DNA of 64,000 nucleotides, taken from positions 186,001-250,000 of the forward strand of contig NZ_JBMPIX010000002.1 in assembly GCF_049341065.1 (NCBI RefSeq). The letters run 5' to 3'. Position numbers and translations under genes: made by a program. Below the pieces are notes generated by a model. That model worked only from the letters and a program-made list of their open reading frames with translations, was not told the origin of the DNA and did not search any database. Below are positions 37,101 to 44,760 of this stretch, piece by piece (position 1 is the first letter of the stretch; each line of letters starts with the position of its first letter). The stretch comes from Pacificoceanicola sp049341065 (GTDB lineage Bacteria; Pseudomonadota; Alphaproteobacteria; Rhodobacterales; Rhodobacteraceae).

Positions 37101-37177
37101 TTGCCGCGATCAGCGAATCGGAATTGCGCTATGTGAAAAGCGGTCGCAACGTGACCCTCAAGATGCCGCGCGGCTAA
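34169..37177 (+). CDS. Large bitopic protein with GspL/PilM-like N-terminus and GspC/PilP-like C-terminus
   Basis: A 1002-residue protein with four parts. Residues ~1-175 form a globular domain with a pattern like the cytoplasmic domain of GspL/PilM-type secretion or pilus proteins (VALIIPNEQIRYLDAPD, then ALDGATPYAVDELAYDHAV). Residues ~180-580 are Pro/Ala/Glu/Lys-rich and probably disordered. A single membrane helix lies near residues 582-608 (FLGLMLTAALLLFLAGVAAW). A second disordered stretch follows, and then a C-terminal ~65-residue domain (LGKVSLIGVYGTPSNRRALV, then GQYKKVKVGDTFDGGRVAAI) that looks like the small periplasmic HR/PilP domain of GspC. It is predicted to sit in the inner membrane with the N-terminus inside. 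No other type II secretion or type IV pilus gene is nearby. Domain relations are from pattern reading, not a search. Confidence 0.7.
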   Translation: MVPIFALSLSFEGIVLLRHMDGVWAKIAEVALDAPDLEAEVIGLRDQALALDPEGAKVALIIPNEQIRYLDAPDPGGDAEARDAAIRTALDGATPYAVDELAYDHAVDRGRLLIAAVAQETLDEAEKFARQHGFEGVSYMAQAPEYAFKGAVFFGKVKSWKGRTKRLPQPIEIVAPNEAALTPVAQPDPEPETAAPEQPEAQPAPEEPPMPEERLAAAAPSAALPDPVVTQEPPAPKPAAEPEAEPVPAPEPAETLKTDAEADAPPPAPEKPSGDIQPPAQADPDVGANFYFSTVRAALAEDGAANKLTKATRPEVQTRFTPVVGPAKPAADPNSTPKPAPNIKELAARERAVALAARVPGTNSDLGDAPPLPGATGRRFTPSNSPDSNLKGAAVTSGSIEADTDNAGQKSGAAAAAKKFLTRGSKPTEKAAQPKDIPPLGKPAPALGAKDPLPAPKVGALPKAPGTPSVSAPQGQDRAPDPISAPVAKPETASAKGFGKMAALRGASLNKPAPEPDPIPAKQRKAPFAKVAAFRGGKSDKSGAATPALNPASATALTPEDEAARMTVFGARNQEIGGKPRFLGLMLTAALLLFLAGVAAWASVFLQDGLAGLFRSNDAPVEAVASLPDTAQPVASPDPETTTTLAAPTTDEPAKDVQVAALETAPDAGQTPPPLAQPAPTQALTPEQAAATYAATGIWQRSPGAPMTPPEDGVDEVYAASIDPDVQELDAIALPDPLNMAQEPMFQDPGLPPPADMVFNFDARGLIKATPEGGLTPDGLRIYAGLPPAVPPNRPAFNAQKSPDSAAPDAKNPLSNTRPEARPSDLVEQRERATQTGISKAELASLRPVLRPQTAQEQAVVDTPESPATELAVDNSLLPVTRPRNMSAIVSRTEARREEQEAVQTASAAAVAPRTVQPSGTTAGSVARSATVRNAINLGKVSLIGVYGTPSNRRALVRLPSGQYKKVKVGDTFDGGRVAAISESELRYVKSGRNVTLKMPRG

Positions 37178-37355
37178 GACGCTTTTCCAAATATGCGCAA
37201 AAAGCACCCACAGTGACGGGCCAGCCCTTTGCATTTCGTGTTGCACGCTCGGGTCCAAAAACTTGTGACAGCGATGCCATGTCGAGTTCAGGCTCCCGAA
37301 AAATATTCGTGAGCCTCGCATGATAAATGTCGGCTATGCGGGACAAAACTGCCAA
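37158..37355 (-). CDS. Possible small open reading frame, doubtful
   Basis: A 65-residue frame with a TTG start, or 40 residues from the ATG at MASLSQVFGP. Its 3' end overlaps the convergent 1002-residue gene by 20 bases. The product is not low-complexity and the frame runs through DNA of lower GC content, but I recognise no family and see no strong ribosome site. It may be a gene remnant or chance. Confidence 0.25.
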   Translation of the reverse strand: MAVLSRIADIYHARLTNIFREPELDMASLSQVFGPERATRNAKGWPVTVGAFCAYLEKRLSRAAS

Positions 37356-37439
37356 TCAAGACCTCCGTTTGAACGGCCGCTTCTTGTTTCTGGCGCAGTT
37401 CAGACCATTGCCGCACCCATCAGGGCAGGCAGGCTTTGC

Positions 37440-37904
37440 TCAGCTACTGGTCACCTGCTTTCGCATTGAGACGGTGTTGCCAGTTCGAGAAACCTCAGCC
37501 CAACCCAAGTGCTGGTAAAGTCGAACATTCTCGGGCATATCGACGTGGGTATTCAGACGCATTTCGCTGAATCCTTGCCGTTTGGCTTCGTGCTCTGAAA
37601 GCTCGATCAATTTGCGCCCCAAACCTTTGCCATCATGATCGGGATGAACAGCAAGATTCGCAAGTTTCATGAAACCATCACCGGCGACAAGAACGAGACC
37701 AGCTATGATCTCGTCGCTCTTCGCGGCAACCCAAACCTGATTGTCGGCAATGTCTTGCGCACATCCGTCGGAAACAGCGGGCAGATCGGAGATACGCTCG
37801 GCGTATTTTGCATAGGCCGCGTCAATACAGGCCGCCAATGCACTAGCGTCCGCCGCCTGTGCAGGGCGTATGATCGGATTTTGAGTCGCCAAAATTGTTG
37901 CCAT
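37440..37904 (-). CDS. GNAT family N-acetyltransferase
   Basis: A 154-residue acetyltransferase with a full GNAT core: IIRPAQAADASALAACIDAA at the N-terminus, LANLAVHPDHDGKGLGRKLI (acetyl-CoA pyrophosphate loop) and RLYQHLGWAEVSRTGNTVSM at the C-terminus. The substrate is unknown. It lies in a stretch whose base composition is visibly less GC-biased than its neighbours, and it has no obvious operon partner, so it may have been acquired by transfer. Confidence 0.85.
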   Translation of the reverse strand: MATILATQNPIIRPAQAADASALAACIDAAYAKYAERISDLPAVSDGCAQDIADNQVWVAAKSDEIIAGLVLVAGDGFMKLANLAVHPDHDGKGLGRKLIELSEHEAKRQGFSEMRLNTHVDMPENVRLYQHLGWAEVSRTGNTVSMRKQVTSS

Positions 37905-38067
37905 CGTTCGGGTTTGTTCGAAGTGCTTACTTTCTTAGCGCAGAAGCAAGAACCATCGAAGTGAACATTGGTGCGTAGCGCAGCGTCGGGCTCTCTGAGC
38001 TCAAACCGAACCTACGCGCTTTGAGCCTCGGCACTTACCTGCACCACGAAATGCAAAGGACTGGAGT

Positions 38068-38096
38068 GCCGGGCGCTTTTCTTTATTACGCCCGGC
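38068..38096 (-). terminator. Hairpin downstream of hppD
   Basis: An 8-pair perfect stem GCCGGGCG / CGCCCGGC with a 13-base loop follows the hppD stop (38103) on the minus strand. There is no T tract after it, so it may act as a 3' stabilising hairpin or a weak terminator. A second stem, GCTCAAA / TTTGAGC, lies at 37999-38026. Confidence 0.4.
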
Positions 38097-38102
38097 TCTG
38101 AA

Positions 38103-39200
38103 TTATTCAGCTGCTTTCAACTCGCCATTGGCGATCTGTTCGCGTTCGATCGATTCGAACAGAGCCTTGAAGTTCCCCTCGCCGAAACCGTCGTCGCCTT
38201 TGCGCTCGATGAACTCGAAAAAGATCGGGCCAATCACGGTCTTCGAGAAGATCTGCAACAGAATGCGCGTCTCGCCGCCATCGACCACGCCTTCGCCATC
38301 AATCAGGATGCCGTATTTCTTCATCCGGTCCACAGGCTCATCATGCCCGACCACCCGGTCATACGAGAGGTCGTAATAGGCATCCGGCGGGCCCGGCATG
38401 AAGTTAAGCCCATTGTCGGCAATGGCATCCGTCGAGTCATAGATATTCCGCGCGCCAACAGCGATGTGCTGAATGCCTTCGCCTTTGTATTTCTTGAGAT
38501 AGGCCACGATCTGGCCTTTCTCATCCCGGTCCTCATTGATCGGAATACGGATTCGGCCGCAAGGCGAGGTCAGCGCGCGGCTGGTCAGGCCAGTGTACTT
38601 GCCCTCGATATCGAAGAACCGGATTTCGCGGAAGTTGAACAGTTTCTGGTAGAAAGCGAACCACGTATCCATGTTCCCTTTGAACACGTTGTGCGTCAGG
38701 TGATCGAGGTAATAGAAGCCCACGCCGCGCGGCTTGCTTTGTTTGATCCAGTCAAACTCGACGTTGTAGGGTGAGGTGTCGTAATACTGGTCGGTGAAGT
38801 AGATCAGGCTGCCGCCGATCCCCTTGATCGCGAGCCAATCCACGGTCTTGTCCGGGCCTTCATAGGGCTCTGCACCGTTCTTCACCGCATGGTCAAAGGC
38901 GTGCTGCGCATCCACCACGCGCCAAGCCATCGAAGGGGCACAGGGGCCATGGTCATCAACGAACTTGGCGGCAAAACTGCCCGGTTCGGCGTTGAGGACA
39001 TAGGTGATATCGCCCTGCTGCCAAAGTTCGATCTGCTTGCTCTTGTGATTGGCGACGTGTTCATAACCCATCCTGGCGAACAGATCGCGCAGCTCTTGCG
39101 GATTGGGATGGGCAAATTCGACAAATTCAAAGCCATCGGTGCCAGCGGGGTTTTCGGCCGTGATGGTCGATTGCGGGGCGTCGTGCGGGAAAGGTCCCAT
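38103..39200 (-). CDS. hppD: 4-Hydroxyphenylpyruvate dioxygenase
   Basis: A 365-residue Fe(II) dioxygenase that converts 4-hydroxyphenylpyruvate to homogentisate in tyrosine degradation. It has two VOC-type halves. The iron ligands are the His in YYLDHLTHNV, the His in GIQHIAVG and the Glu in FFEFIERKG; the C-terminal GFGEGNFKALFESIE is an HPPD signature. AGGAGGAAC lies before ATG 39200. It is divergent from an Lrp-family regulator that probably controls it. No homogentisate dioxygenase gene is in the window. Confidence 0.95.
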   Translation of the reverse strand: MGPFPHDAPQSTITAENPAGTDGFEFVEFAHPNPQELRDLFARMGYEHVANHKSKQIELWQQGDITYVLNAEPGSFAAKFVDDHGPCAPSMAWRVVDAQHAFDHAVKNGAEPYEGPDKTVDWLAIKGIGGSLIYFTDQYYDTSPYNVEFDWIKQSKPRGVGFYYLDHLTHNVFKGNMDTWFAFYQKLFNFREIRFFDIEGKYTGLTSRALTSPCGRIRIPINEDRDEKGQIVAYLKKYKGEGIQHIAVGARNIYDSTDAIADNGLNFMPGPPDAYYDLSYDRVVGHDEPVDRMKKYGILIDGEGVVDGGETRILLQIFSKTVIGPIFFEFIERKGDDGFGEGNFKALFESIEREQIANGELKAAE

Positions 39201-39319
39201 GATGTTCCTCCTGAATGCGCGTGTTGCCCCAATGGTAGTGTATTAGCCACGCGGATTGCGCGCATTCTGGCGCACTATCAGGACTTGAATGCATCTTGCA
39301 CGCGCCGTATCTCTATTAC

Positions 39320-39796
39320 ATGCAAGAATCCCGCACGCCTCTCGATGCCGTCGACAAGGCCCTCCTGATCGAGCTTCAGAAAAACGCGCAGGCCACGGCG
39401 CAGGAACTGAGCGAACGGCTTAACCTGTCGGCCAGTCAGATCGGCCGACGTCGCCAACGTCTTGAGGAATGCGGATTGATCCAAGGCTACCGCGCGCGGC
39501 TTGATCCCGGGCGGCTTGGCCTTGATGTGCAGGCCTTTGTGCAAGTCCAACTGGCAACACATGGCGCGGAACAGGGGGCAAGCTTTACCAGCCTGCTGCG
39601 CACTCGGGCCGAAATCACCTCAGCCTGGACCATGACGGGCGAGGCCGATTACCTGCTGCGGGTCTATTGCCCGGACCTGACATCGCTAAACCGGTTGATC
39701 CACCAAGTCCTTCTGGCCCATCCCAGCGTCGCTCGGGTGCACAGCCAGATCGTCATGGACCAACCGAAAGCGGATGCACCGCTGCCAGTGGGGTAA
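39320..39796 (+). CDS. Lrp/AsnC-family transcriptional regulator
   Basis: A 158-residue regulator. The N-terminal winged helix-turn-helix shows LDAVDKALLIELQKNAQATA and LSERLNLSASQIGRRRQRLE; the C-terminal RAM domain (from about residue 75) would bind an amino acid and form the octamer. The position opposite hppD suggests control of tyrosine catabolism. ATG 39320 begins the likely protein, but there is no clear ribosome site, so translation may be leaderless or start at TTG 39296. GCATTC/GAATGC inverted repeats are present in the 119-base divergent region. Confidence 0.88.
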   Translation: MQESRTPLDAVDKALLIELQKNAQATAQELSERLNLSASQIGRRRQRLEECGLIQGYRARLDPGRLGLDVQAFVQVQLATHGAEQGASFTSLLRTRAEITSAWTMTGEADYLLRVYCPDLTSLNRLIHQVLLAHPSVARVHSQIVMDQPKADAPLPVG

Positions 39797-39814
39797 AGGC
39801 CGCCTTCTACCTGT

Positions 39815-42226
39815 TCAGAACGGCACGTCGTCCGCCGAGCAGATATACCGCGCCACAACTTTCTTGGTGCCCGCCTTGTCGAAAGCGATTTCCAGCTTGT
39901 CGCCCTCGATCCCGAGAATGGCGCCGTACCCGAATTTGTCGTGGAACACGCGTTCACCCACCGTATAGGCGCTGACCGCCTCCAGATCGATGATCTGCGT
40001 GCGGCTTTCGCGCGGCTGGCTGACCGGGCGTTCGGATTGACGGGTTTGCAGGCGCTTCCACCCCGGAGAGTTGTAGACATTGGCCGAAGCAACGCGGCTT
40101 TCCATGCCCGAGGACATGCCCGCGCTGGCTGCCGCCCCATAACCGCCGCCGTACAGGCCCGGAGGGGTCAGCACCTCAACGTGGTCTTCGGGCAATTCAT
40201 CGACGAAACGCGACGGCATTTGCGATTGCCACTGGCCAAAAACCCGCCGGTTCCCGGCAAATGAGATCGTACAGACCTCCTCGGCGCGGGTGATGCCGAC
40301 ATAGGCAAGCCGCCGTTCCTCCTCCAGTCCCTTCACGCCGCTTTCATCCATCGAACGTTGCGAGGGAAACAGCCCGTCCTCCCAGCCCGGCAGGAAGACC
40401 ACCGGAAATTCCAGCCCCTTGGCGGCGTGCAGGGTCATGATCGAAACCTTGGCGCCGCCATCGTCACTGTCATTGTCCATGACAAGGCTGACGTGTTCCA
40501 GAAACCCCTGAATATTCTCAAAGCTTTCCAGCGCCTTGACCAATTCCTTGAGGTTTTCGAGCCGACCCGGCGCCTCGGGTGTCTTGTCGTTCTGCCACAT
40601 CCCGGTATAGCCGGATTCGTCCAGAATGATCTGCGCAAGCTCCACATGGCTGACTTCGGGTTCGGTGCGCATCGGTTGGGCGAGATCGTCCAGAACGTCA
40701 TCGTTGTCGACCGCGACCGCGCTGCGCATCATCCGCCCCCAGCGCGCGATATCAACCACGAATTGTCCCAGGGCCTTGGCGCCCTTGCCCTTGATCGCCC
40801 CCTGTTCGACCGCGATTGCGGCCCCGTCCAGCAGCGAAACGCCGTTCGCCCGTGCGATCTGTTGGATGGTCTGTTGCGCCTTGTCGCCAAGCCCGCGTTT
40901 GGGCGTGTTGACCACGCGCTCAAACGCCAGATCATCGGTTGGAGAAATCACCAGCCGGAAATACGCCATGGCATCGCGAATCTCCATCCGCTCGTAAAAG
41001 CGCGGTCCGCCGATTACCCGGTAAGGCAGACCGATGGTCAGAAAGCGATCTTCAAAGGCCCGCATCTGGTGCGATGCGCGCACCAGAATCGCCATGTCAT
41101 CAAGGCTGAAACTGCGCATCCCGCGCGTTCCGCTCTGCATGGACTCGATCTCTTCTCCGATCCAGCGCGCCTCTTCCTCACCGTCCCAATGACCGATCAG
41201 GCGAACCTTCTCGCCCTCTTCGGCCTGGGTCCACAGTTCCTTGCCAAGCCGGTTGGAATTGCCGCGAATGACCGAAGAGGCCGCGGCCAGGATATGCGGG
41301 GTCGAGCGGTAGTTCTGCTCAAGCCGGACCACATGCGCGCCCTCGAAATCCTTCTCGAAACGCAGAATGTTACCCACCTCGGCGCCGCGCCAGCCATAGA
41401 TCGACTGGTCATCATCGCCGACGCAGCAGATGTTGCGATGCCGTTGCGCCAGAAGCCGCAACCACATGTACTGGGCGACGTTGGTATCTTGATATTCGTC
41501 CACAAGGATGTAGCGGAACCAGCGCTGATACTGCTCCAACACATCGTCATGGGTCTGGAAGATCACCACCATGTGCAGCAGCAGATCGCCAAAATCCACG
41601 GCGTTCAATTCGCGCAGGCGGGTCTGGTACTGGGCATAAAGCTCGGGCGCGCGATGGTTGTAGGCCCCGGCGTCTGCCGCCGGGATCTTATCCGGGGTGA
41701 TCGCACGGTTTTTCCAGCCGTCGATCACTCCGGCCAACTGCCGCGCAGGCCAGCGTTTGTCGTCGATCCCCGCCGCCTGCACCAGCTGCTTGAGCAAGCG
41801 CAACTGATCGTCGGTGTCCAAAATGGTAAAGTTCGACTTCAGCCCGACCAGTTCGGCGTGGCGCCGCAACAGCTTGACACAGATCGAATGGAAGGTGCCC
41901 AGCCAGGGCATCCCCTCGACCGTCTGGCCCAACATCCGACCGACACGGTTTTTCATCTCGCGCGCGGCCTTGTTGGTGAAGGTTACCGACAGAATCTCGT
42001 TCGGGCGGGCGCGCCCGGTGGTCAACAGGTGCACGATGCGCGCGGTCAGCGCCTTGGTCTTGCCCGTCCCTGCCCCGGCCAGCATCAAGACGGGGCCATC
42101 CAGAGCCTCAACCGCCTCGCGCTGCGCGGGGTTCAGCTCGTCCAGATAGGGCATCGGGCGCGCCGCCATGGCACGGGCCGAAAGGCTTGCCCCCTCGAAG
42201 GCATCGAATTCGTCAAAACTGCTCAT
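39815..42226 (-). CDS. uvrD: ATP-dependent DNA helicase UvrD/PcrA
   Basis: An 803-residue superfamily 1A 3'-5' helicase for nucleotide-excision and mismatch repair. The motifs are in order: Q/I region (LNPAQREAVEALDGPVLMLA), Walker A AGAGTGKTKAL, Ia SVTFTNKAAREMK, II LVDEYQDTN, III GDDDQSIYGWRGAE, IV LEQNYRS, V VSIMTLHAAKGLEFPVVFLP, VI RRLAYVGITRAEE. The C-terminal ~60 residues (VGERVFHDKFGYGAILGIEG) form the Tudor-like tail of PcrA/UvrD. The ATG at 42226 gives the usual start; the longer frame upstream is unlikely. Confidence 0.96.
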   Translation of the reverse strand: MSSFDEFDAFEGASLSARAMAARPMPYLDELNPAQREAVEALDGPVLMLAGAGTGKTKALTARIVHLLTTGRARPNEILSVTFTNKAAREMKNRVGRMLGQTVEGMPWLGTFHSICVKLLRRHAELVGLKSNFTILDTDDQLRLLKQLVQAAGIDDKRWPARQLAGVIDGWKNRAITPDKIPAADAGAYNHRAPELYAQYQTRLRELNAVDFGDLLLHMVVIFQTHDDVLEQYQRWFRYILVDEYQDTNVAQYMWLRLLAQRHRNICCVGDDDQSIYGWRGAEVGNILRFEKDFEGAHVVRLEQNYRSTPHILAAASSVIRGNSNRLGKELWTQAEEGEKVRLIGHWDGEEEARWIGEEIESMQSGTRGMRSFSLDDMAILVRASHQMRAFEDRFLTIGLPYRVIGGPRFYERMEIRDAMAYFRLVISPTDDLAFERVVNTPKRGLGDKAQQTIQQIARANGVSLLDGAAIAVEQGAIKGKGAKALGQFVVDIARWGRMMRSAVAVDNDDVLDDLAQPMRTEPEVSHVELAQIILDESGYTGMWQNDKTPEAPGRLENLKELVKALESFENIQGFLEHVSLVMDNDSDDGGAKVSIMTLHAAKGLEFPVVFLPGWEDGLFPSQRSMDESGVKGLEEERRLAYVGITRAEEVCTISFAGNRRVFGQWQSQMPSRFVDELPEDHVEVLTPPGLYGGGYGAAASAGMSSGMESRVASANVYNSPGWKRLQTRQSERPVSQPRESRTQIIDLEAVSAYTVGERVFHDKFGYGAILGIEGDKLEIAFDKAGTKKVVARYICSADDVPF

Positions 42227-42392
42227 GGCCCGAACAATAGCGCCGTCGCGCACCAAACGAAAGCCACGTTCGCACAATGTTCCCGGTTTCTTTGCGCCGG
42301 AAATTTCCCGGATCGGGCGCGCCGCGCGGCTTTTCCGGTCCGTCCAAAAGCCGCCTCTGGACAATTGCGCTTAACCGCCCCCAAATACACCC

Positions 42393-43541
42393 ATGGATCT
42401 GGACCTGACCTACCCCGCCGTATCGGACCTGCGCCTCAAAGCCCGCAGGCGCATTCCGCATTTTGCCTTTGAGTATCTCGACAGCGCCACCGGGGCCGAG
42501 CTTCAGGCCAAGCGCAATCGCGACGCGCTGGATGCGGTGCATTTCTTGCCCGACATCTTGCCCGGCAAGGTCGATCCGGATTTCACGACGCGCTTTATGG
42601 GCACCGAGTACAGCCGCCCCTTTGGCATCGCGCCAGTGGGCATGTCCGGCCTGATGTGGCCGGGGGCCGAGCGGATGCTGGCCCGGCATGCTGCGCAGAC
42701 GCGCATTCCCTACAGCATTTCGACCGTCGCCACCCGCCTGCCCGAAGAGATTGGGCCGATTGCGGGCGACATGGGGTGGTATCAGCTTTATTGCCCGGCA
42801 GACCCCGAAATTCGCCGCGATATCCTGAAACGAGCCAGGGACAGCGGATTTACCAAACTCATCCTGACGGTGGACGTGCCCGACGATTCGCGGCGCGAAC
42901 GGCAGCGCCGTGCCAAGCTGACCATGCCACCCAAGATCACCCCGCGAGTGATTTGGGAGGTGCTGACACACCCGGAATGGTCGCTGAAAACGCTGCGCAC
43001 AGGTGCGCCGCGCATCGTTCTGCCGGAAAGCTATCTAAGCCAGGCCGATGCGCGATCCAGCCTGGCACATGCGGGCCATGTCATTCGCGGAACGCCGGAT
43101 TGGGACACGCTGAAAGCGCTGCGCGAAGATTGGGACGGCGATATGCTGGTCAAGGGCGTGATGTGCCCCGACGCGGCCAAACGATTGGTTTCCGAAGGGG
43201 TCGACGGGCTCTGGGTTTCGAACCACTCGGCCCGTCAGTTCGAGGCCGGTCCCGCCGCCATCGACGAATTGCCCAAGGTCAGGGCCGCCGTGGGACCGGA
43301 GATTCCGATCCTTTTCGACAGCGGAGTGGCGTCGGGGATGGATATCTTGCGCGCCCTTGCCCTTGGGGCTGATTTCGTGATGCTCGGCCGAGCCTGGCAC
43401 TACGCCGTGGCGGCCTTGGGTGAACAAGGCCCGGCGCATTTGATGCATATCCTGACGGACGACATGAAGCTGAACATGGCGCAGATGGGCACGCACCGGT
43501 TGCAAGACCTCGCAGGGCGGCTGATCCGAGCCACGGGGTGA
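42393..43541 (+). CDS. FMN-dependent alpha-hydroxy-acid dehydrogenase (lactate dehydrogenase/glycolate oxidase family)
   Basis: A 382-residue TIM-barrel flavoprotein that oxidises an L-2-hydroxy acid such as L-lactate. Family marks are YLDSATGAELQAKRNRDALD, PFGIAPVGMSGLMWPGAE, the FMN-contact WYQLYCPAD, and the C-terminal GADFVMLGRAWHYAVAALG. The catalytic His-Arg loop reads SNHSARQF rather than the canonical NHGGRQ: the His and Arg are kept but the Gly pair is changed. The usual lldPRD neighbours are absent. It is convergent with the BLUF gene, with one base between the stops. Confidence 0.88.
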   Translation: MDLDLTYPAVSDLRLKARRRIPHFAFEYLDSATGAELQAKRNRDALDAVHFLPDILPGKVDPDFTTRFMGTEYSRPFGIAPVGMSGLMWPGAERMLARHAAQTRIPYSISTVATRLPEEIGPIAGDMGWYQLYCPADPEIRRDILKRARDSGFTKLILTVDVPDDSRRERQRRAKLTMPPKITPRVIWEVLTHPEWSLKTLRTGAPRIVLPESYLSQADARSSLAHAGHVIRGTPDWDTLKALREDWDGDMLVKGVMCPDAAKRLVSEGVDGLWVSNHSARQFEAGPAAIDELPKVRAAVGPEIPILFDSGVASGMDILRALALGADFVMLGRAWHYAVAALGEQGPAHLMHILTDDMKLNMAQMGTHRLQDLAGRLIRATG

Positions 43542-43542
43542 T

Positions 43543-43995
43543 CTAGCCCGAGATGCGCAGTTCGCGGAAGCTGTTGAGGAAACTGGTCAAGAGCACACCC
43601 ACCCGGCGATCTTCAATTGCGTCGGGCATACGGTCGGCCATCAGTTCGCGCAGATCGTCAACAGCGCCCGCGTGATCCTCAATCAGATCCTCGGGGCGAG
43701 CATAGCCCATGGTCCATTGGCCAAAGACCCGCTCGGACGCCAGCAGCCTCGACAGAACCGTCACGGCGCAATGTCTCGGGTCGCGCGAGATCGCGCCAAA
43801 AAGCGCCTCCACATCGCCGATCGGCCCCTCCAGTACCTGAAAAAAACTATCTTCGTGACAAACAAGGAAACCGGTAATCCCAAGCTCCAAATTTTTTTTG
43901 CGGGCTTTGGCCAAAAGCACCTCGATGTCCGCAGAACGGAAATGCTCGATTGCGGTGCTCAGATAAACAAGTCGCAAGATTTCTGGTTTCGACAT
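43543..43995 (-). CDS. Short BLUF blue-light photoreceptor (first of two)
   Basis: A 150-residue protein with an N-terminal BLUF domain, which binds FAD and senses blue light. The hydrogen-bond switch residues are all present: Tyr11 (LRLVYLSTA), Asn35 (ARKKNLELGITGF), Gln53 (SFFQVLEG) and the Trp94/Met96 pair (FGQWTMGY). After about residue 98 only a ~50-residue helical cap remains, ending VLLTSFLNSFRELRISG, with no EAL, cyclase or HTH output domain. The output is therefore likely a protein-protein contact. It lies 114 bases downstream of a paralogue on the same strand. Confidence 0.93.
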   Translation of the reverse strand: MSKPEILRLVYLSTAIEHFRSADIEVLLAKARKKNLELGITGFLVCHEDSFFQVLEGPIGDVEALFGAISRDPRHCAVTVLSRLLASERVFGQWTMGYARPEDLIEDHAGAVDDLRELMADRMPDAIEDRRVGVLLTSFLNSFRELRISG

Positions 43996-44109
43996 GACTG
44001 GCCCCCGAATTTGAAAAGACTCTAGCAGTCAAAGTTTACCGCACTGCTAAAGACGCTCCCCGCTGTCACGGGCGCGGTCTGGCGGATTCCTTTCCGGAAA
44101 CGATTGGCG

Positions 44110-44547
44110 TCACGCCGCGATCGAGCAATCGCGCACACCGCGCAGAAAACTTGTCATCAGTACGCGAAGCCCCGGGTCCGAGGTCTGCTTGCACACCATG
44201 TTCCGGAGCGCAGCAAGATCCGTTTGCAGCCCCTCGCTTAGCATCGAGGGGTTGGCCCAGCCCATCGCCCAGTCGCCGAACAGGCGTTTGTCGGTGTCGT
44301 CACGGACCGCCGTGACAACACTGCAGTGACGTTGATCGCACAAAATCCTGCTGTAGACAGCGTCGACCGCTTCCTTCGGGCCTTCCAAGGTCTGCAGGAA
44401 ATTTCTGTCGTGATACAACAGCATGCCGGTCACGCCGACCGCCACGTTGTTGCTGCGTGCCTTGACCAAAAGCTCATCCAGTTCCTGAGGTCGAAAGGGC
44501 CGTGTGGCCACGCTGAAATAGGTGATCCTGAACAATCGTTGTGACAT
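44110..44547 (-). CDS. Short BLUF blue-light photoreceptor (second of two)
   Basis: A 145-residue paralogue of the gene at 43543. The switch residues are intact: Tyr10 (ITYFSVA), Asn34 (SNNVAVGVTG), Gln52 (FLQTLEG) and Trp93/Met95 (FGDWAMGW). The C-terminal cap ends VLMTSFLRGVRDCSIAA, echoing VLLTSFLNSFRELRISG of its neighbour, so the pair probably arose by tandem duplication and then diverged. No output domain is fused. It is divergent from pyc. Both are of the short PixD/BlrB type. Confidence 0.93.
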   Translation of the reverse strand: MSQRLFRITYFSVATRPFRPQELDELLVKARSNNVAVGVTGMLLYHDRNFLQTLEGPKEAVDAVYSRILCDQRHCSVVTAVRDDTDKRLFGDWAMGWANPSMLSEGLQTDLAALRNMVCKQTSDPGLRVLMTSFLRGVRDCSIAA

Positions 44548-44760
44548 CGCGTGCTCTGACTAGGAAGTGACACCCGGATTGTTCCCGAAATTTCTTTCAG
44601 TTCCGCTAACACCCCTCCCTGCCATGTCTAAGTGGTTGCAGAGCGAACCGTTATCGCTAACATAGCTGCAGCGCGGCATGACTACCCACTCTCCCTAATT
44701 TACCCTATGACTGGAAAGATCTATGCCCTGTCCAAACTGCCTAATCGGGGGACGACCCAT

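Noticed and set aside
40358..42472. A 704-codon plus-strand frame opposite uvrD, and similar long antisense frames opposite scpA, pccA and pyc
   Set aside because: They are antisense shadows produced by high third-position GC; none shows domain motifs, and the opposite strand holds clear enzymes.
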